Shown: positions 44,072-51,986 of the stretch, one piece after another
Layout: each line of letters starts with the position of its first letter
Numbering within the stretch: position 1 is the stretch's first letter
Assembly (NCBI RefSeq): GCF_014269395.1
Contig: NZ_JACOGK010000006.1
Span: 37,443-101,442 of the forward strand
Reading direction: 5' to 3'
Source of the DNA: Megasphaera hominis
GTDB taxonomy: Bacteria; Bacillota; Negativicutes; Veillonellales; Megasphaeraceae
Length of the DNA stretch: 64,000 nt
The notes under the pieces: generated by a model
Database searches by the model: none
What the model saw: the letters and a program-made list of their open reading frames with translations, nothing else
Told to the model about the DNA's origin: nothing
Program-made: the position numbers and the translations under genes

Positions 44072-44428
44072 TCACGCCCTCCTCAACAGTACAGTTCCCG
44101 TTTGTAAGATCTGCCCTTCCCGGTTCATAATAATCGGTTCCAGCATTTGCTCGATGACCAGCGCCTCCTCCGGTGCGAATTCATCCATATTGACGGTCGT
44201 TACCGCCATGCCTGTATCAAAGGGCTCGCCGGCTTCGTATTCCTTGATTTTAATGCCAGCCTTGGCCGCATTTTCAGAAAGTTTCTTCATATACCAGGTG
44301 AGACGCCCGGCATATTTATTTCTTTCCCTCAAATCCAGCTTCTCCAGTATCTTGGCATACGTCTTGGCAAAACGCCATGACTCTATGAGGGTATTGATAA
44401 ACACATCCTGCATGCATTCTGTCTCCAT
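44072..44428 (-). CDS. GrpE-like small protein
   Basis: 118 residues from the ATG at 44428, behind a GGAGG site; the open frame continues upstream to 44581, but that part is poorly coding. The N-terminal half is helical ('FINTLIESWRFAKTYAKILE'). The C-terminal half reads like a GrpE beta domain: 'YEAGEPFDTGMAV' for GrpE's G-x-x-F-D-P-x-x-H-x-A, then 'PIIMNREGQILQTGTVLLRR'. GrpE exchanges nucleotide on Hsp70. Two bases separate it from the Hsp70-like gene, so they are translationally coupled. The similarity is weak and rests on pattern and context. Confidence 0.5.
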   Translation of the reverse strand: METECMQDVFINTLIESWRFAKTYAKILEKLDLRERNKYAGRLTWYMKKLSENAAKAGIKIKEYEAGEPFDTGMAVTTVNMDEFAPEEALVIEQMLEPIIMNREGQILQTGTVLLRRA

Positions 44429-44716
44429 ATCCCAGCCTCCTCGTCTTCGTTGTATTTTCTTATATTGACGGCTCTTGACAGACCGGTCCTGACATAGGTC
44501 CCGGCTTCCAGCCACGCCGGCCGGGCCGGCCCCGTTGCCCCTTTTATGAATAGCCCTGTCGTCTTGCGCCTTCGTTCCCATACAGTTCAGGTACGTTACA
44601 TATGTATTTAATTATATCATTTCATCTGTAAAAATACAGCGCCTGCCACCCTGCATTCGTTTTTATCGTTTCATAATGCATATTTATTTTTTCATCGAAC
44701 ACGCAGGCAGGCATAC

Positions 44717-44763
44717 AAAAAAAGAAGGAATATACAGTCTGCAGACTGCATATTCCTTCTTCA
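44717..44763 (-). terminator. Terminator after tRNA-Ser
   Basis: A long near-perfect palindrome (GAAGGAATAT at 44724-44733, inner CAGTCTGCAGACTG, ATATTCCTTC at 44750-44759) is followed by seven T on the minus strand. Confidence 0.9.
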
Positions 44764-44781
44764 TGACATTTTGAAATTTTG

Positions 44782-44870
44782 TGGCGGAAAGGGTGGGATT
44801 CGAACCCACGGTACGTTGCCGTATCACTGGTTTTCAAGACCAGCTCCTTAAACCACTCGGACACCTTTCC
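44782..44870 (-). tRNA. tRNA-Ser (anticodon UGA)
   Basis: Class II cloverleaf: acceptor GGAAAGG/CCTTTCC, anticodon stem CTGGT/ACCAG with loop CTTGAAA (anticodon TGA, reads UCA), long variable arm, T-loop GGTTCGAATCC and encoded CCA. A strong terminator follows. Confidence 0.96.
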
Positions 44871-44920
44871 CTGTGAAGAACTAACGAAAATATTATATCA
44901 AACCTGTAAAAAAATAGCAA

Positions 44921-44992
44921 TAAAAAAGAAAAGGCAAACCCCTTTTTAACCGTGCCTGTACGAAACAAGCCGCACGTAGGGATTTGCCTTTA
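44921..44992 (-). terminator. Terminator at the end of the structured RNA
   Basis: Arms at 44930-44942 and 44979-44992 pair (AAGGCAAACCC type), with an inner CGTGC/GCACG hairpin, followed by TTCTTTTTTATT on the minus strand. Confidence 0.75.
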
Positions 44993-45250
44993 GTAAGGAT
45001 ATACTGTTCTTTGGCGGGAGTGAGCCTCCGCCCCCGTATCCACCGACGGTGTACTTGCAGGTAAGAAATAACAATAAAGGTGGAGTTATCTCTTACGAAC
45101 ACCCATGTAAGAACGAGCGTATACCCTAAAATAGTAGTGCTGACGGTGAAGGTTTTTGATTCGCCCGTAGCTACTGCCCGTACGCCTACACTATCGCGCG
45201 TACGAGAGATACTATTTTAAGAATCCCGATTACCATAACCAGAGATTCCA
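44921..45250 (-). ncRNA. Unassigned structured RNA between hydE and tRNA-Ser
   Basis: The minus strand of this roughly 330-base gap has no credible coding frame but much pairing. A hairpin GAATC/GATTC spans 45221-45248. A perfect 10-bp long-range stem (45127-45136 with 45210-45219) closes a domain with its own CGTACGC/GCGTACG hairpin. A 12-bp stem with one G-U pair joins 45061-45072 and 45085-45096. A domain at 44998-45041 contains a GGCGG/CCGCC stem. It ends with an AAAGGCAAA/TTTGCCTTT stem followed by a T run. I could not match it to tmRNA, RNase P, SRP RNA or a riboswitch. A promoter is not clear; it could also be a processed hydE 3' region. Confidence 0.55.
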
Positions 45251-45293
45251 TCTTTACTGTAACATAGAACGAATGAAAAAGATAGTGCAGGCC

Positions 45294-46406
45294 TTATCTA
45301 TTTTTCTCAAAGAAGTGTGGTGAATCGCCCCATTGGCCGAGACCTACGCGATCGCCTACAGAGGCCACACGGGCACTGAGGCAGTTACGGCATTGTTCGG
45401 CATGCTCATCGACGCAGGGTTTATTATCATAGAGGAGATACTGCGCCCGGAACTGGGGCAGCGTCACAATAGGCATGAGAATATTGGCTCCGGCCTTGAG
45501 GCCCAGTTCGCGGCCTAAGGGATGTAGTGCCTGCAGCGCCGTCGTCGCAGCGATGTTGACATCCTGCAAATACAGCCGCGTTACGGCAATCATCTTTAAG
45601 CCTAAATGGAGGCGGTTTAATTTATCTGCTTCCGAATCCAGACCGGCTGCTACGACAGCCTGGCCAATGGGCGTATGATGGTGTACGACATACGGGCCCA
45701 TGCCGATCATATCGATATCCATGTCTTTATAAAACTGAATATCTGCTGCCAGATCTTCTACAGTTTGGCCTGGCAGGCCAATCATGTCACCGGTTCCCAC
45801 CTGATAGCCAATACGGCGCAGCATTTTCAGGCAATCACAGCGGACCTGCCAAAGATGGTGTCCATCCTGGGGATGAAGCGTAGCATAGAGATCGGGATTA
45901 CTCGTTTCAATGCGCAATAAATAGCGATGCGCCCCGGCATTAAACCAGCGGCGGTACGTTTCTTCTGTCTGTTCGCCAACGCAAACGGTCAGCCCCAGGC
46001 CGCCGTTGCCGATTTTTTTCAAATCCCGGATCAGCGCTTCGACGTAATCGATAAACTCCGGATCCTGCCGTTCACCGGATTGCAGTGTCAAGGAACCATA
46101 GCCTGCGTCGTACGTCCATTGGGCCATGTCGAGGATATCCTGACGGACCGTATCAAACCGTTCTACTTCTTCATTGTCCCGGCGAATGCCGCAATAGCAG
46201 CAATTTTTGATGCAGCGATTAGAAAACTCAATGAGGCCGCGGTAGTAATCGACACGGCCGACCTTTTCTGCTTTTACGGCATAAGCCGCATCATACAAGG
46301 CCTGTAATTCCTCAGGATCGGTCAGGCTGAGCAGCGTCACCAAATCCTGGCGGGTCATGCGTTCCTGCTTTTGTAAAAGCGCTTGCAGCGCTGAAGCTAT
46401 TGCCAT
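45294..46406 (-). CDS. hydE: [FeFe]-hydrogenase maturase HydE (radical SAM)
   Basis: 370 residues. The radical SAM cluster motif C-x3-C-x2-C is in 'FSNRCIKNCCYCGIRRDN' near residues 65-72. The family's 'GYGSLTLQSGERQD' and 'GTGDMIGLPGQTVEDLA' blocks distinguish HydE from biotin synthase and ThiH. HydE builds part of the H-cluster ligand of [FeFe] hydrogenase, so the organism should be a hydrogen-metabolising anaerobe. HydF, HydG and the hydrogenase are not in the window. It follows uraA by 24 bases and is probably the last coding gene of the trmB-ftsW-uraA-hydE transcript. Confidence 0.9.
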   Translation of the reverse strand: MAIASALQALLQKQERMTRQDLVTLLSLTDPEELQALYDAAYAVKAEKVGRVDYYRGLIEFSNRCIKNCCYCGIRRDNEEVERFDTVRQDILDMAQWTYDAGYGSLTLQSGERQDPEFIDYVEALIRDLKKIGNGGLGLTVCVGEQTEETYRRWFNAGAHRYLLRIETSNPDLYATLHPQDGHHLWQVRCDCLKMLRRIGYQVGTGDMIGLPGQTVEDLAADIQFYKDMDIDMIGMGPYVVHHHTPIGQAVVAAGLDSEADKLNRLHLGLKMIAVTRLYLQDVNIAATTALQALHPLGRELGLKAGANILMPIVTLPQFRAQYLLYDNKPCVDEHAEQCRNCLSARVASVGDRVGLGQWGDSPHFFEKNR

Positions 46407-46430
46407 ACGATCACCTCTTATACGAGACGG

Positions 46431-47696
46431 TCAGTTTCTATTTTCCAGACCGGTCTTTTCGAAAAAGATAAACGCCAGGCTTAATACCATGGCAACTACC
46501 GTGGCCAGACCCATCCCTTTAAGCTGTACCGGACCGAGGACTACGGTTGCGCCGGAAAGGCCCGTAATCATCGTCACAGCCGTCAGAATGAGGTTTTTAG
46601 ACCGCGTATAGTCTACTTTCTTTTCTACGAGCATACGAATACCGGAAGCGGCGATGAAGCCGAAGAGCAAAATGCAGACGCCACCCATAACCGGCGTCGG
46701 AATCCCATGAATGAGGGCAGCTACTTTACCGATAAAGGAAAAAACGATAGCAAAGACAGCGGCGCCACCAATAACCCACGTGCTGTACACACCGGTAATG
46801 GCCATGACGCCCATATTTTCCCCATACGTCGTATTCGGTGTAGAACCGATAAAGCCCGAAAGGACGTTGGACAGGCCGTCAGCAAAGAGGCTGCGGTGCA
46901 GGCCCGGGTCCTTGATCAGATCGCGGCCGACGATATCACTGGTGACAAAGAGGTGCCCTAAGTGTTCAGCAAAGACGACGAAGAGGGCCGGCATGATCAT
47001 CATAATAGCACTAAAGTTAAATTTCGGTTCATAGAAGGTCGGCACAGCAAACCACGGCGTTGCTTCTACGGCAGAAAAATCGACAACCCCCATAAAGTAA
47101 GAAAGGACATAGCCCGATACGACACCGATGAGGATCGGAATAATACCGATAAAACCGCGGCCCAAAATCGTCGCCAATACGGTTACGATGAGGGTAAACG
47201 TGGAAATAATGATGGCCGTTTCGTTGCTCATGCCCTGGGCTTCACCGAGGTAGCCCGACATAGTCATGGCCAAGGGAGCCAGCTCCAGGCCGATAATAGC
47301 TACAATAGCACCCATCGCTGCCGGCGGAAAGAGAATATCAATCCACTTGGTTCCTACCTTATCGACGATGAGGGCTAATACCATAAAAGAAAGACCGAAG
47401 ACAATGAACCCGCCCTGGGCATCGCCATAGGTCATCCCCGGTGTGGAACAAACCGCCAGGACCGGAGAAATGAAAGCAAAACTGGAGCCTAAGTAAGCAG
47501 GCAGGCGCCATTTACAAATGGTCAGGTACAAGAGTGTGCCAATGCCATTCATGAAAAGGGCTGTCGCCGGATCTACGTGAAGCAAAAACGGCACCAGTAC
47601 GGTCGAACCAAACATAGCAAATAAATGTTGCAGGCTAAGGGGGATTGTCGGCAACAGTGGCAGGCGTTCGTCTACCTGAATAATACGTCTTTCCAT
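46431..47696 (-). CDS. uraA: Uracil permease (NCS2 family)
   Basis: 421 residues with about fourteen helices. The N-terminus 'VDERLPLLPTIPLSLQHLFA' and the motif 'NTTYGENMGVMAITGVYS' are characteristic of the UraA/PyrP branch, in which the Glu of the motif contacts uracil. 'YLGSSFAFISPVLAV' forms the other half of the site. It takes up uracil with protons across the inner membrane. It lies between an ftsW-like gene and hydE with 24-base gaps on each side, so it is probably co-transcribed, although the functions are unrelated. An AGGAGG site precedes the ATG. Confidence 0.92.
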   Translation of the reverse strand: MERRIIQVDERLPLLPTIPLSLQHLFAMFGSTVLVPFLLHVDPATALFMNGIGTLLYLTICKWRLPAYLGSSFAFISPVLAVCSTPGMTYGDAQGGFIVFGLSFMVLALIVDKVGTKWIDILFPPAAMGAIVAIIGLELAPLAMTMSGYLGEAQGMSNETAIIISTFTLIVTVLATILGRGFIGIIPILIGVVSGYVLSYFMGVVDFSAVEATPWFAVPTFYEPKFNFSAIMMIMPALFVVFAEHLGHLFVTSDIVGRDLIKDPGLHRSLFADGLSNVLSGFIGSTPNTTYGENMGVMAITGVYSTWVIGGAAVFAIVFSFIGKVAALIHGIPTPVMGGVCILLFGFIAASGIRMLVEKKVDYTRSKNLILTAVTMITGLSGATVVLGPVQLKGMGLATVVAMVLSLAFIFFEKTGLENRN

Positions 47697-47720
47697 TCGT
47701 AAGGACCTCCTAGAATCATC

Positions 47721-48962
47721 CTAATGCAGCTGAAAATGACTGCGTGTTTCTTTTTTCATGGACTGTACATGAGGCTGCATCCGCAAACGGGCTGCCATAA
47801 CGGCCGTTTTATAGTTGCGCCGCGCTATATTTAAGAGCAGGGCCGCCGCAATCAGATTGACAATGAGCGACGTACCGCCATAGCTGATAAAGGGCAAGGG
47901 TACACCTACGACAGGGAAGAGGCCGCAAACCATGGCCAAATTGATCAAACCCTGGCCGCCAAAGTACAGGGTAATGCCGGCTGCCAGCAATTCACCAAAC
48001 TTATCATGTGTATTCCAAGCGCATTGAAAACCGAAGAAAATAAGGATACAAAACAATACGAGCATGACAATGGAACCACGAAGGCCCCATTCCTGCGCCA
48101 GAATAGCAAAGGCAAAATCCGTATGCGCTTCAGGCAGATAGCTGAACTTGCTGATACCTTCCCCAATGCCCTGGCCCATGATACCGCCGGACCCGATGGC
48201 AATAAACCCCTGCATAGTCTGATAGCCTAAAGTCTGGGCATACGAGCTGGGATCATACCAGGCTCGCAGCCGGTCCATCCGGTACGGCGCCGAAAGGGTG
48301 TAGGCAGCAGCGGCGACCAAAAACACGCCCAACGGAATGACGGCTTGTTTCAGGCTGGCCCCGCTAATCCAAAGCATGGCAAAGGGTAAAAACATAATGA
48401 CAATCGCCGTCCCTGCATCAGGCTGCTTAATGACCAGGCCCGCCAGGACCAGGGCCGGCAGCAGGACCGGCTGGGGCAGCCAATGAAAGCGTTTCCACGC
48501 CGGTGCCTGGGGGCTGCTGTCCCAGGGACCAAAAAAAGCGATAGGTTTATGTTTCTCCAAAAGGGGTGCCAAATACTTGGCCGTAAAAAGGATGACTGCC
48601 AATTTAGCCACTTCTGACGGCTGGAAGGTGAAGCCGCCGACGCCGAGCCAGCGCTTAGCGCCATTGACGACAATGCCGGCGCCCAAAACGGCAACCAGAA
48701 GCAAGGCCGAAAAAATAACAGCCAGCCAGGCGATTTTTTTCCAAAGACGATAGTCTGAGCGATAGACGATGGTCGCCGGAATCATGCCGATGACAAAGCA
48801 AAGAACATGGCGGATTAAATGACCGTAAGCACTGCCGCCTTCTGCCATATCTTCAATAAAAGTGGAACTGAATATATTTACGGTCCCAATGATGAAAAGC
48901 AGAAGGAATGCTGTAAAAATCATCCAAAAGGTTAACCGCAGTTCCTTTGTTTTCGGAGTCAT
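47721..48962 (-). CDS. ftsW: SEDS-family peptidoglycan polymerase (FtsW/RodA)
   Basis: 413 residues with about ten helices. SEDS hallmarks are 'VVNGAKRWLGVGGFTFQPSE' with the conserved QPSE, 'KQPDAGTAIVIM', 'GYQTMQGFIAIGSGGIMGQG', and the C-terminal 'GVPLPFISYGGTSLIVNL'. These proteins polymerise lipid II for septal or lateral wall growth together with a class B PBP, at the inner membrane. FtsW and RodA cannot be separated safely here; it is outside both a division cluster and an mreBCD cluster. Its start overlaps the trmB stop by four bases. Confidence 0.85.
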   Translation of the reverse strand: MTPKTKELRLTFWMIFTAFLLLFIIGTVNIFSSTFIEDMAEGGSAYGHLIRHVLCFVIGMIPATIVYRSDYRLWKKIAWLAVIFSALLLVAVLGAGIVVNGAKRWLGVGGFTFQPSEVAKLAVILFTAKYLAPLLEKHKPIAFFGPWDSSPQAPAWKRFHWLPQPVLLPALVLAGLVIKQPDAGTAIVIMFLPFAMLWISGASLKQAVIPLGVFLVAAAAYTLSAPYRMDRLRAWYDPSSYAQTLGYQTMQGFIAIGSGGIMGQGIGEGISKFSYLPEAHTDFAFAILAQEWGLRGSIVMLVLFCILIFFGFQCAWNTHDKFGELLAAGITLYFGGQGLINLAMVCGLFPVVGVPLPFISYGGTSLIVNLIAAALLLNIARRNYKTAVMAARLRMQPHVQSMKKETRSHFQLH

Positions 48963-49621
48963 TTCCCTTCACCTGCCGTCGGGCGGACAGCAAAACAGTG
49001 AAAAATAGGCTGCCCTTTCGCACTAAAACGGGCCTCATATTCGGTCTGTACTTCGTTTGGAATATCACTATGGTGCAAATCGTAGGTCACTTCGGAAAGC
49101 TGCCATTGCCGTTCCTTGAATTCTTCCAGGGTAAAGTCAAAGAGGCCGGCATTATCCGACTTGAAGCAGACAGCACCGCCTTCTTTGAGAAGCCGGGCAT
49201 AGCGGTCCAGGAACAAGCGGTACGTCAGGCGGCGTTTAGCATGGCGGGCCTTAGGCCAGGGGTCGCAAAAATTGATAAAAAAGCGGTCCACTTCGCCGGG
49301 AGCAAAGATATCTTCTATGCGCGAGACATCGAATTTCAGGAGCTGTACATTGGTTACCTCTGCTTCTGCACATTTTTTGCAGGCATAGTACAAAACCCCT
49401 ACCTGAATTTCAATGCCGATAAAATTCACTTCCCCATGCAGGGCTGCCATCTGTGAGATGAAATTTCCCTTACCCGTGCCTAATTCCACCCATAAAGGTG
49501 CCTGGGGGTTGGGAAACAGGGTATTCCATTTTCCCTTGAACTGTTCTGCTCCGGAAAGATGGACAAAGGAATCATATTCTTTGATTGCCTCATCAATCCA
49601 GGGTTTTCTCCGTAAACGCAT
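48959..49621 (-). CDS. trmB: tRNA (guanine-N7-)-methyltransferase
   Basis: 220 residues, the normal size. 'WVELGTGKGNFISQMA' is the S-adenosylmethionine loop, 'GIEIQ' the acidic strand, and 'FCDPWPKARHAKRRLT' the TrmB active-site signature. It methylates guanine 46 in the variable loop of tRNAs. It is the first gene of a four-gene operon. Its promoter is a perfect consensus and its short leader contains an intrinsic terminator ending 15 bases before the start codon, so expression may be attenuated. An AAAGGAG site lies between hairpin and ATG. Confidence 0.95.
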   Translation of the reverse strand: MRLRRKPWIDEAIKEYDSFVHLSGAEQFKGKWNTLFPNPQAPLWVELGTGKGNFISQMAALHGEVNFIGIEIQVGVLYYACKKCAEAEVTNVQLLKFDVSRIEDIFAPGEVDRFFINFCDPWPKARHAKRRLTYRLFLDRYARLLKEGGAVCFKSDNAGLFDFTLEEFKERQWQLSEVTYDLHHSDIPNEVQTEYEARFSAKGQPIFHCFAVRPTAGEGK

Positions 49622-49635
49622 ACTTTTACTCCTTT

Positions 49636-49721
49636 AAAAAAGGCTGATTCCTCAGGTGAAATCAGCCAACATTACATAAATTTACTTGTACTATTATAGG
49701 TAATTCCAGAAACACTGTCAA
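49636..49721 (-). promoter_or_regulatory. Consensus promoter and leader terminator of the trmB operon
   Basis: TTGACA (49716-49721), 17 bases and TATAAT (49693-49698) form a perfect promoter on the minus strand. About 20 bases after the expected start site a perfect 8-bp stem (GGCTGATT at 49642-49649 with AATCAGCC at 49660-49667) is followed by six T, then the trmB ribosome binding site. This has the form of an attenuator; no known aptamer is visible in the short leader. Confidence 0.75.
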
Positions 49722-49745
49722 GAACGGCAGTGCCTGGTGAAGGCA

Positions 49746-49787
49746 TAAAAAAACAACCGCCGGCACACAAAGGCTGCCGGCGGTTGT
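49746..49787 (-). terminator. Terminator of metQ
   Basis: A perfect 13-bp G+C-rich stem (49753-49765 with 49775-49787) is followed by seven T on the minus strand. Confidence 0.92.
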
Positions 49788-49836
49788 CAGGGATGCCCGC
49801 TCCCCCTCAGAAAAGGGCATCCTTGTCAGGCGCAGG

Positions 49837-50670
49837 TTATTTCCAGGCCGGTATTAGTTCACCCTTGAAATTTTCTTCAATATATTGCCGTACTTCCGGC
49901 GACTGGAAGGCTTTGACGAATTTCTGGTACGCCGGATTGTCTTTGTCCTTCGCCCGGGCGGCGATGACGTTTACATACGGGCTCGTATCATCTTCTGTCG
50001 CAATGCGGTCTGTAACGGGAATCTTCGCTGCAATCGCATAGCCGGCATTGATAACCGAACCGGCCGTATCATCAAGGGAGCGCGGCAGCTGACCGGCTTC
50101 GAGCTCTGTAAGCTGGATATTCTTCGGATTGGCTACGATATCCTGTACGGTCAGCTTCGTCGGATCGGCGCCGGCACGGAGTGTAATCCAGCCTTGTTTA
50201 CTGAGCAAGAGGAGTGCCCGGCTGCCATTATTGGGATCATTAGGAATGGCAATGGCAGCTCCGTCAGGGACATCACTGATATTCTTGTACTTATGCGAGT
50301 ACAAGGCAATAGGCGCTAAATACGTATCGCCAATGGATACGAGATCTGTGTGATTTTTTTCATTAAAGGTCTTGAGGAACGGCAGATGCTGATAGGAGTT
50401 CAAATCAATATCGCCGTCCGCCAAGGCCTTATCGGGCGTAATGTAATCGGAAAATACCTTTACCTTCACATCGAGCCCATCCTTTGCAGCTACCTTAGCT
50501 ACTTGTTCCATAATCTGTTCTCCGGAACCGGGGTTGACCCCGACAGTAACCACTTTCTTTTCTGCCGTAGCAGCGCCTTTATCGGTATCTGTACCGCAGC
50601 CTGCCAGAAAGCTTCCCAAGGCCACTGCAGCTAAAGCAACAGCAAGTATCTTTTTTACGTTTTTCTTCAT
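49837..50670 (-). CDS. metQ: MetQ/NlpA-family substrate-binding lipoprotein
   Basis: 277 residues. A lipoprotein signal ends with lipobox LAGC (C25). The binding domain is typical of the NlpA/MetQ family: 'VTVGVNPGSGEQIMEQVAKV', 'DGDIDLNSYQHLPFLKTFNE', 'DGAAIAIPNDPNNGSRALLL' and 'AGYAIAAKIP'. MetQ delivers methionine to the MetNI ABC importer. No metN or metI is in the window, so this is an orphan binding protein or uses a transporter encoded elsewhere. It follows the iron-sulfur reductase by 41 bases, probably on the T-box-controlled transcript, and ends at a strong terminator. Methionine as ligand is inferred from the family. Confidence 0.88.
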   Translation of the reverse strand: MKKNVKKILAVALAAVALGSFLAGCGTDTDKGAATAEKKVVTVGVNPGSGEQIMEQVAKVAAKDGLDVKVKVFSDYITPDKALADGDIDLNSYQHLPFLKTFNEKNHTDLVSIGDTYLAPIALYSHKYKNISDVPDGAAIAIPNDPNNGSRALLLLSKQGWITLRAGADPTKLTVQDIVANPKNIQLTELEAGQLPRSLDDTAGSVINAGYAIAAKIPVTDRIATEDDTSPYVNVIAARAKDKDNPAYQKFVKAFQSPEVRQYIEENFKGELIPAWK

Positions 50671-50711
50671 GATGAATTCCTCCGTTTACGCTATATATGA
50701 GTTAAATAAGA

Positions 50712-51572
50712 TCAGCGAATCGTCGTATCAATAATCTGCTGCGCATCTTCCGGCACAGGCAGTCCGGCTACCGCATTGGCAGAACCAAAGTTTTGACAAT
50801 GCTCTTTACCCGCTTCCGTTACGGAATGGGCACCGTAGAGCTTGCGGTCTTCCCCAATGGGGCATACGGCAATGCAGACGCCGCAGGGATAGCGAAATTC
50901 ATTCTTTAATTTCTGATGATAGCCGGCACAGCGGGTCTTAGCCATGTCGGCTATGAGCCGGTCACTGCGCGGCGTAAAGGCCTCTGTAGGACAGTTGCGC
51001 ACGCACTGCTGGCAGCGGATGCATAAATCGTCTTTGACCAGCTCATCAGGAACGACATCGGCATCGGTAATGACTGAAACGAGCCGGACCCGGGGCCCAT
51101 ATTCCTTCGTCAGCAGCGTATGATTCAGGCCCAGCGTTCCCAGGCCGGCGTATTTTCCGGCAAAGACATGAGAAAAGGCAGCCTCCTGTTTTTTTACGAG
51201 GACCGAAATATCCCCATAACAATCACGGGGAAACCAATGGGCCCGATAGCCAAGCTGATTCAGCTTATTAGCCAGGCGATAGGCAATCTCATCAAGAATG
51301 CGGTTCGTCGTATTGTAACATTCCGAATAGACGACAGACGGCGTCGTTTCGATCATGGGCAAATAAATCTGGACGCCCAGTGAAATGACCGTACGGCTCC
51401 ACGGCCAAATAGACTGGGGCCAGTATTCCGGCTTCACTTCCTGTTGCTCCGGCCAGCGGTCTACAGAAGCAAAGCCGATCAGGTTGGCACCTAACTGCTT
51501 AGCCTGCCGCTTGATCAATTGCTTTAATGGTCCTCTTGCCAGTTGTTTTGTTGTTCCTTTTGTTGTACTCAT
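50712..51572 (-). CDS. Epoxyqueuosine reductase-like iron-sulfur protein
   Basis: 286 residues from the ATG at 51572, which has a GGGGG site; the frame continues upstream through the T-box and is not coding there. A QueG-like N-terminal region ('RQAKQLGANLIGFASVDRW') is followed by two ferredoxin-type clusters, 'CIRCQQCVRNCPTEAF' and 'CGVCIAVCPIGEDR'. The second cluster lacks the usual QueG C-x-x-C-Q-x-x-C-P ending, and the C-terminal HEAT repeat of long QueG is absent, so a different reductase is likely. It is first on the T-box transcript, with metQ next. Confidence 0.75.
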   Translation of the reverse strand: MSTTKGTTKQLARGPLKQLIKRQAKQLGANLIGFASVDRWPEQQEVKPEYWPQSIWPWSRTVISLGVQIYLPMIETTPSVVYSECYNTTNRILDEIAYRLANKLNQLGYRAHWFPRDCYGDISVLVKKQEAAFSHVFAGKYAGLGTLGLNHTLLTKEYGPRVRLVSVITDADVVPDELVKDDLCIRCQQCVRNCPTEAFTPRSDRLIADMAKTRCAGYHQKLKNEFRYPCGVCIAVCPIGEDRKLYGAHSVTEAGKEHCQNFGSANAVAGLPVPEDAQQIIDTTIR

Positions 51573-51593
51573 CGTGTTCCCCCTGTGATACAA

Positions 51594-51862
51594 ATAAAAA
51601 AACTTCCGCCCCATAAGGGACGGAAGTACCGTGTTACCACCCAATTTCATCAATCCCTTACGGGACCGACCTCTGCAGGTACGCAGGCCGCAGCCTTGAA
51701 TACCCTGGCACGATAACGGGTGCACCCGGACAGCTTAATCATTCAGCTAATCAGCTCAGAGGCCATCTTCCAAAAGACTAGACGTATCTCATTTCACCTG
51801 CTGAGACTCTCTGTAACGCTTCCTCTTTTGTACTCTTCTCTTCATCGCCTGCTATATGCGTT
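51594..51862 (-). promoter_or_regulatory. T-box riboswitch leader
   Basis: The minus strand has the T-box core GGGTGGTAACACG (51630-51642), a Stem I region with AG-box CAGAGAG and its partner CTCTGAG, and a terminator stem ACTTCCG/CGGAAGT (51602-51627) followed by seven T. T-boxes read uncharged tRNA and allow read-through when it accumulates. The specifier codon could not be fixed with confidence by eye; the downstream metQ makes methionine a reasonable guess, but candidate triplets near 51745-51760 include others. It controls the reductase and metQ genes. Confidence 0.92.
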
Positions 51863-51868
51863 GGAGTT

Positions 51869-51897
51869 AGTCTATCATGGCGGGCCTCTGCTGTCAA
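51869..51897 (-). promoter_or_regulatory. Promoter of the T-box transcript
   Basis: TTGACA (51892-51897) and TAGACT (51869-51874) are spaced by 17 bases on the minus strand, just before the T-box leader. Confidence 0.7.
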
Positions 51898-51986
51898 GAT
51901 ATTTTAGAATAAAATTCTACCATTATTTTTTTTATGGGATGTTGTATGCGGTTTTTACAGTAGAACAAGTTTCGTCGTTCAATCAC

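Noticed and set aside
44429..44581. N-terminal extension of the GrpE-like gene to 44581
   Set aside because: The upstream part is Gly/Arg/Gln-rich without structure, and a good GGAGG site lies directly before the ATG at 44428.
44921..45250. tmRNA, RNase P RNA or SRP RNA for the structured region
   Set aside because: The tRNA-like 3' end of tmRNA, the RNase P core blocks and the SRP GGAAG tetraloop region were looked for on the minus strand and not found.
51573..51725. N-terminal extension of the iron-sulfur reductase to 51725
   Set aside because: It runs through the T-box and its terminator; the ATG at 51572 has a proper ribosome binding site.
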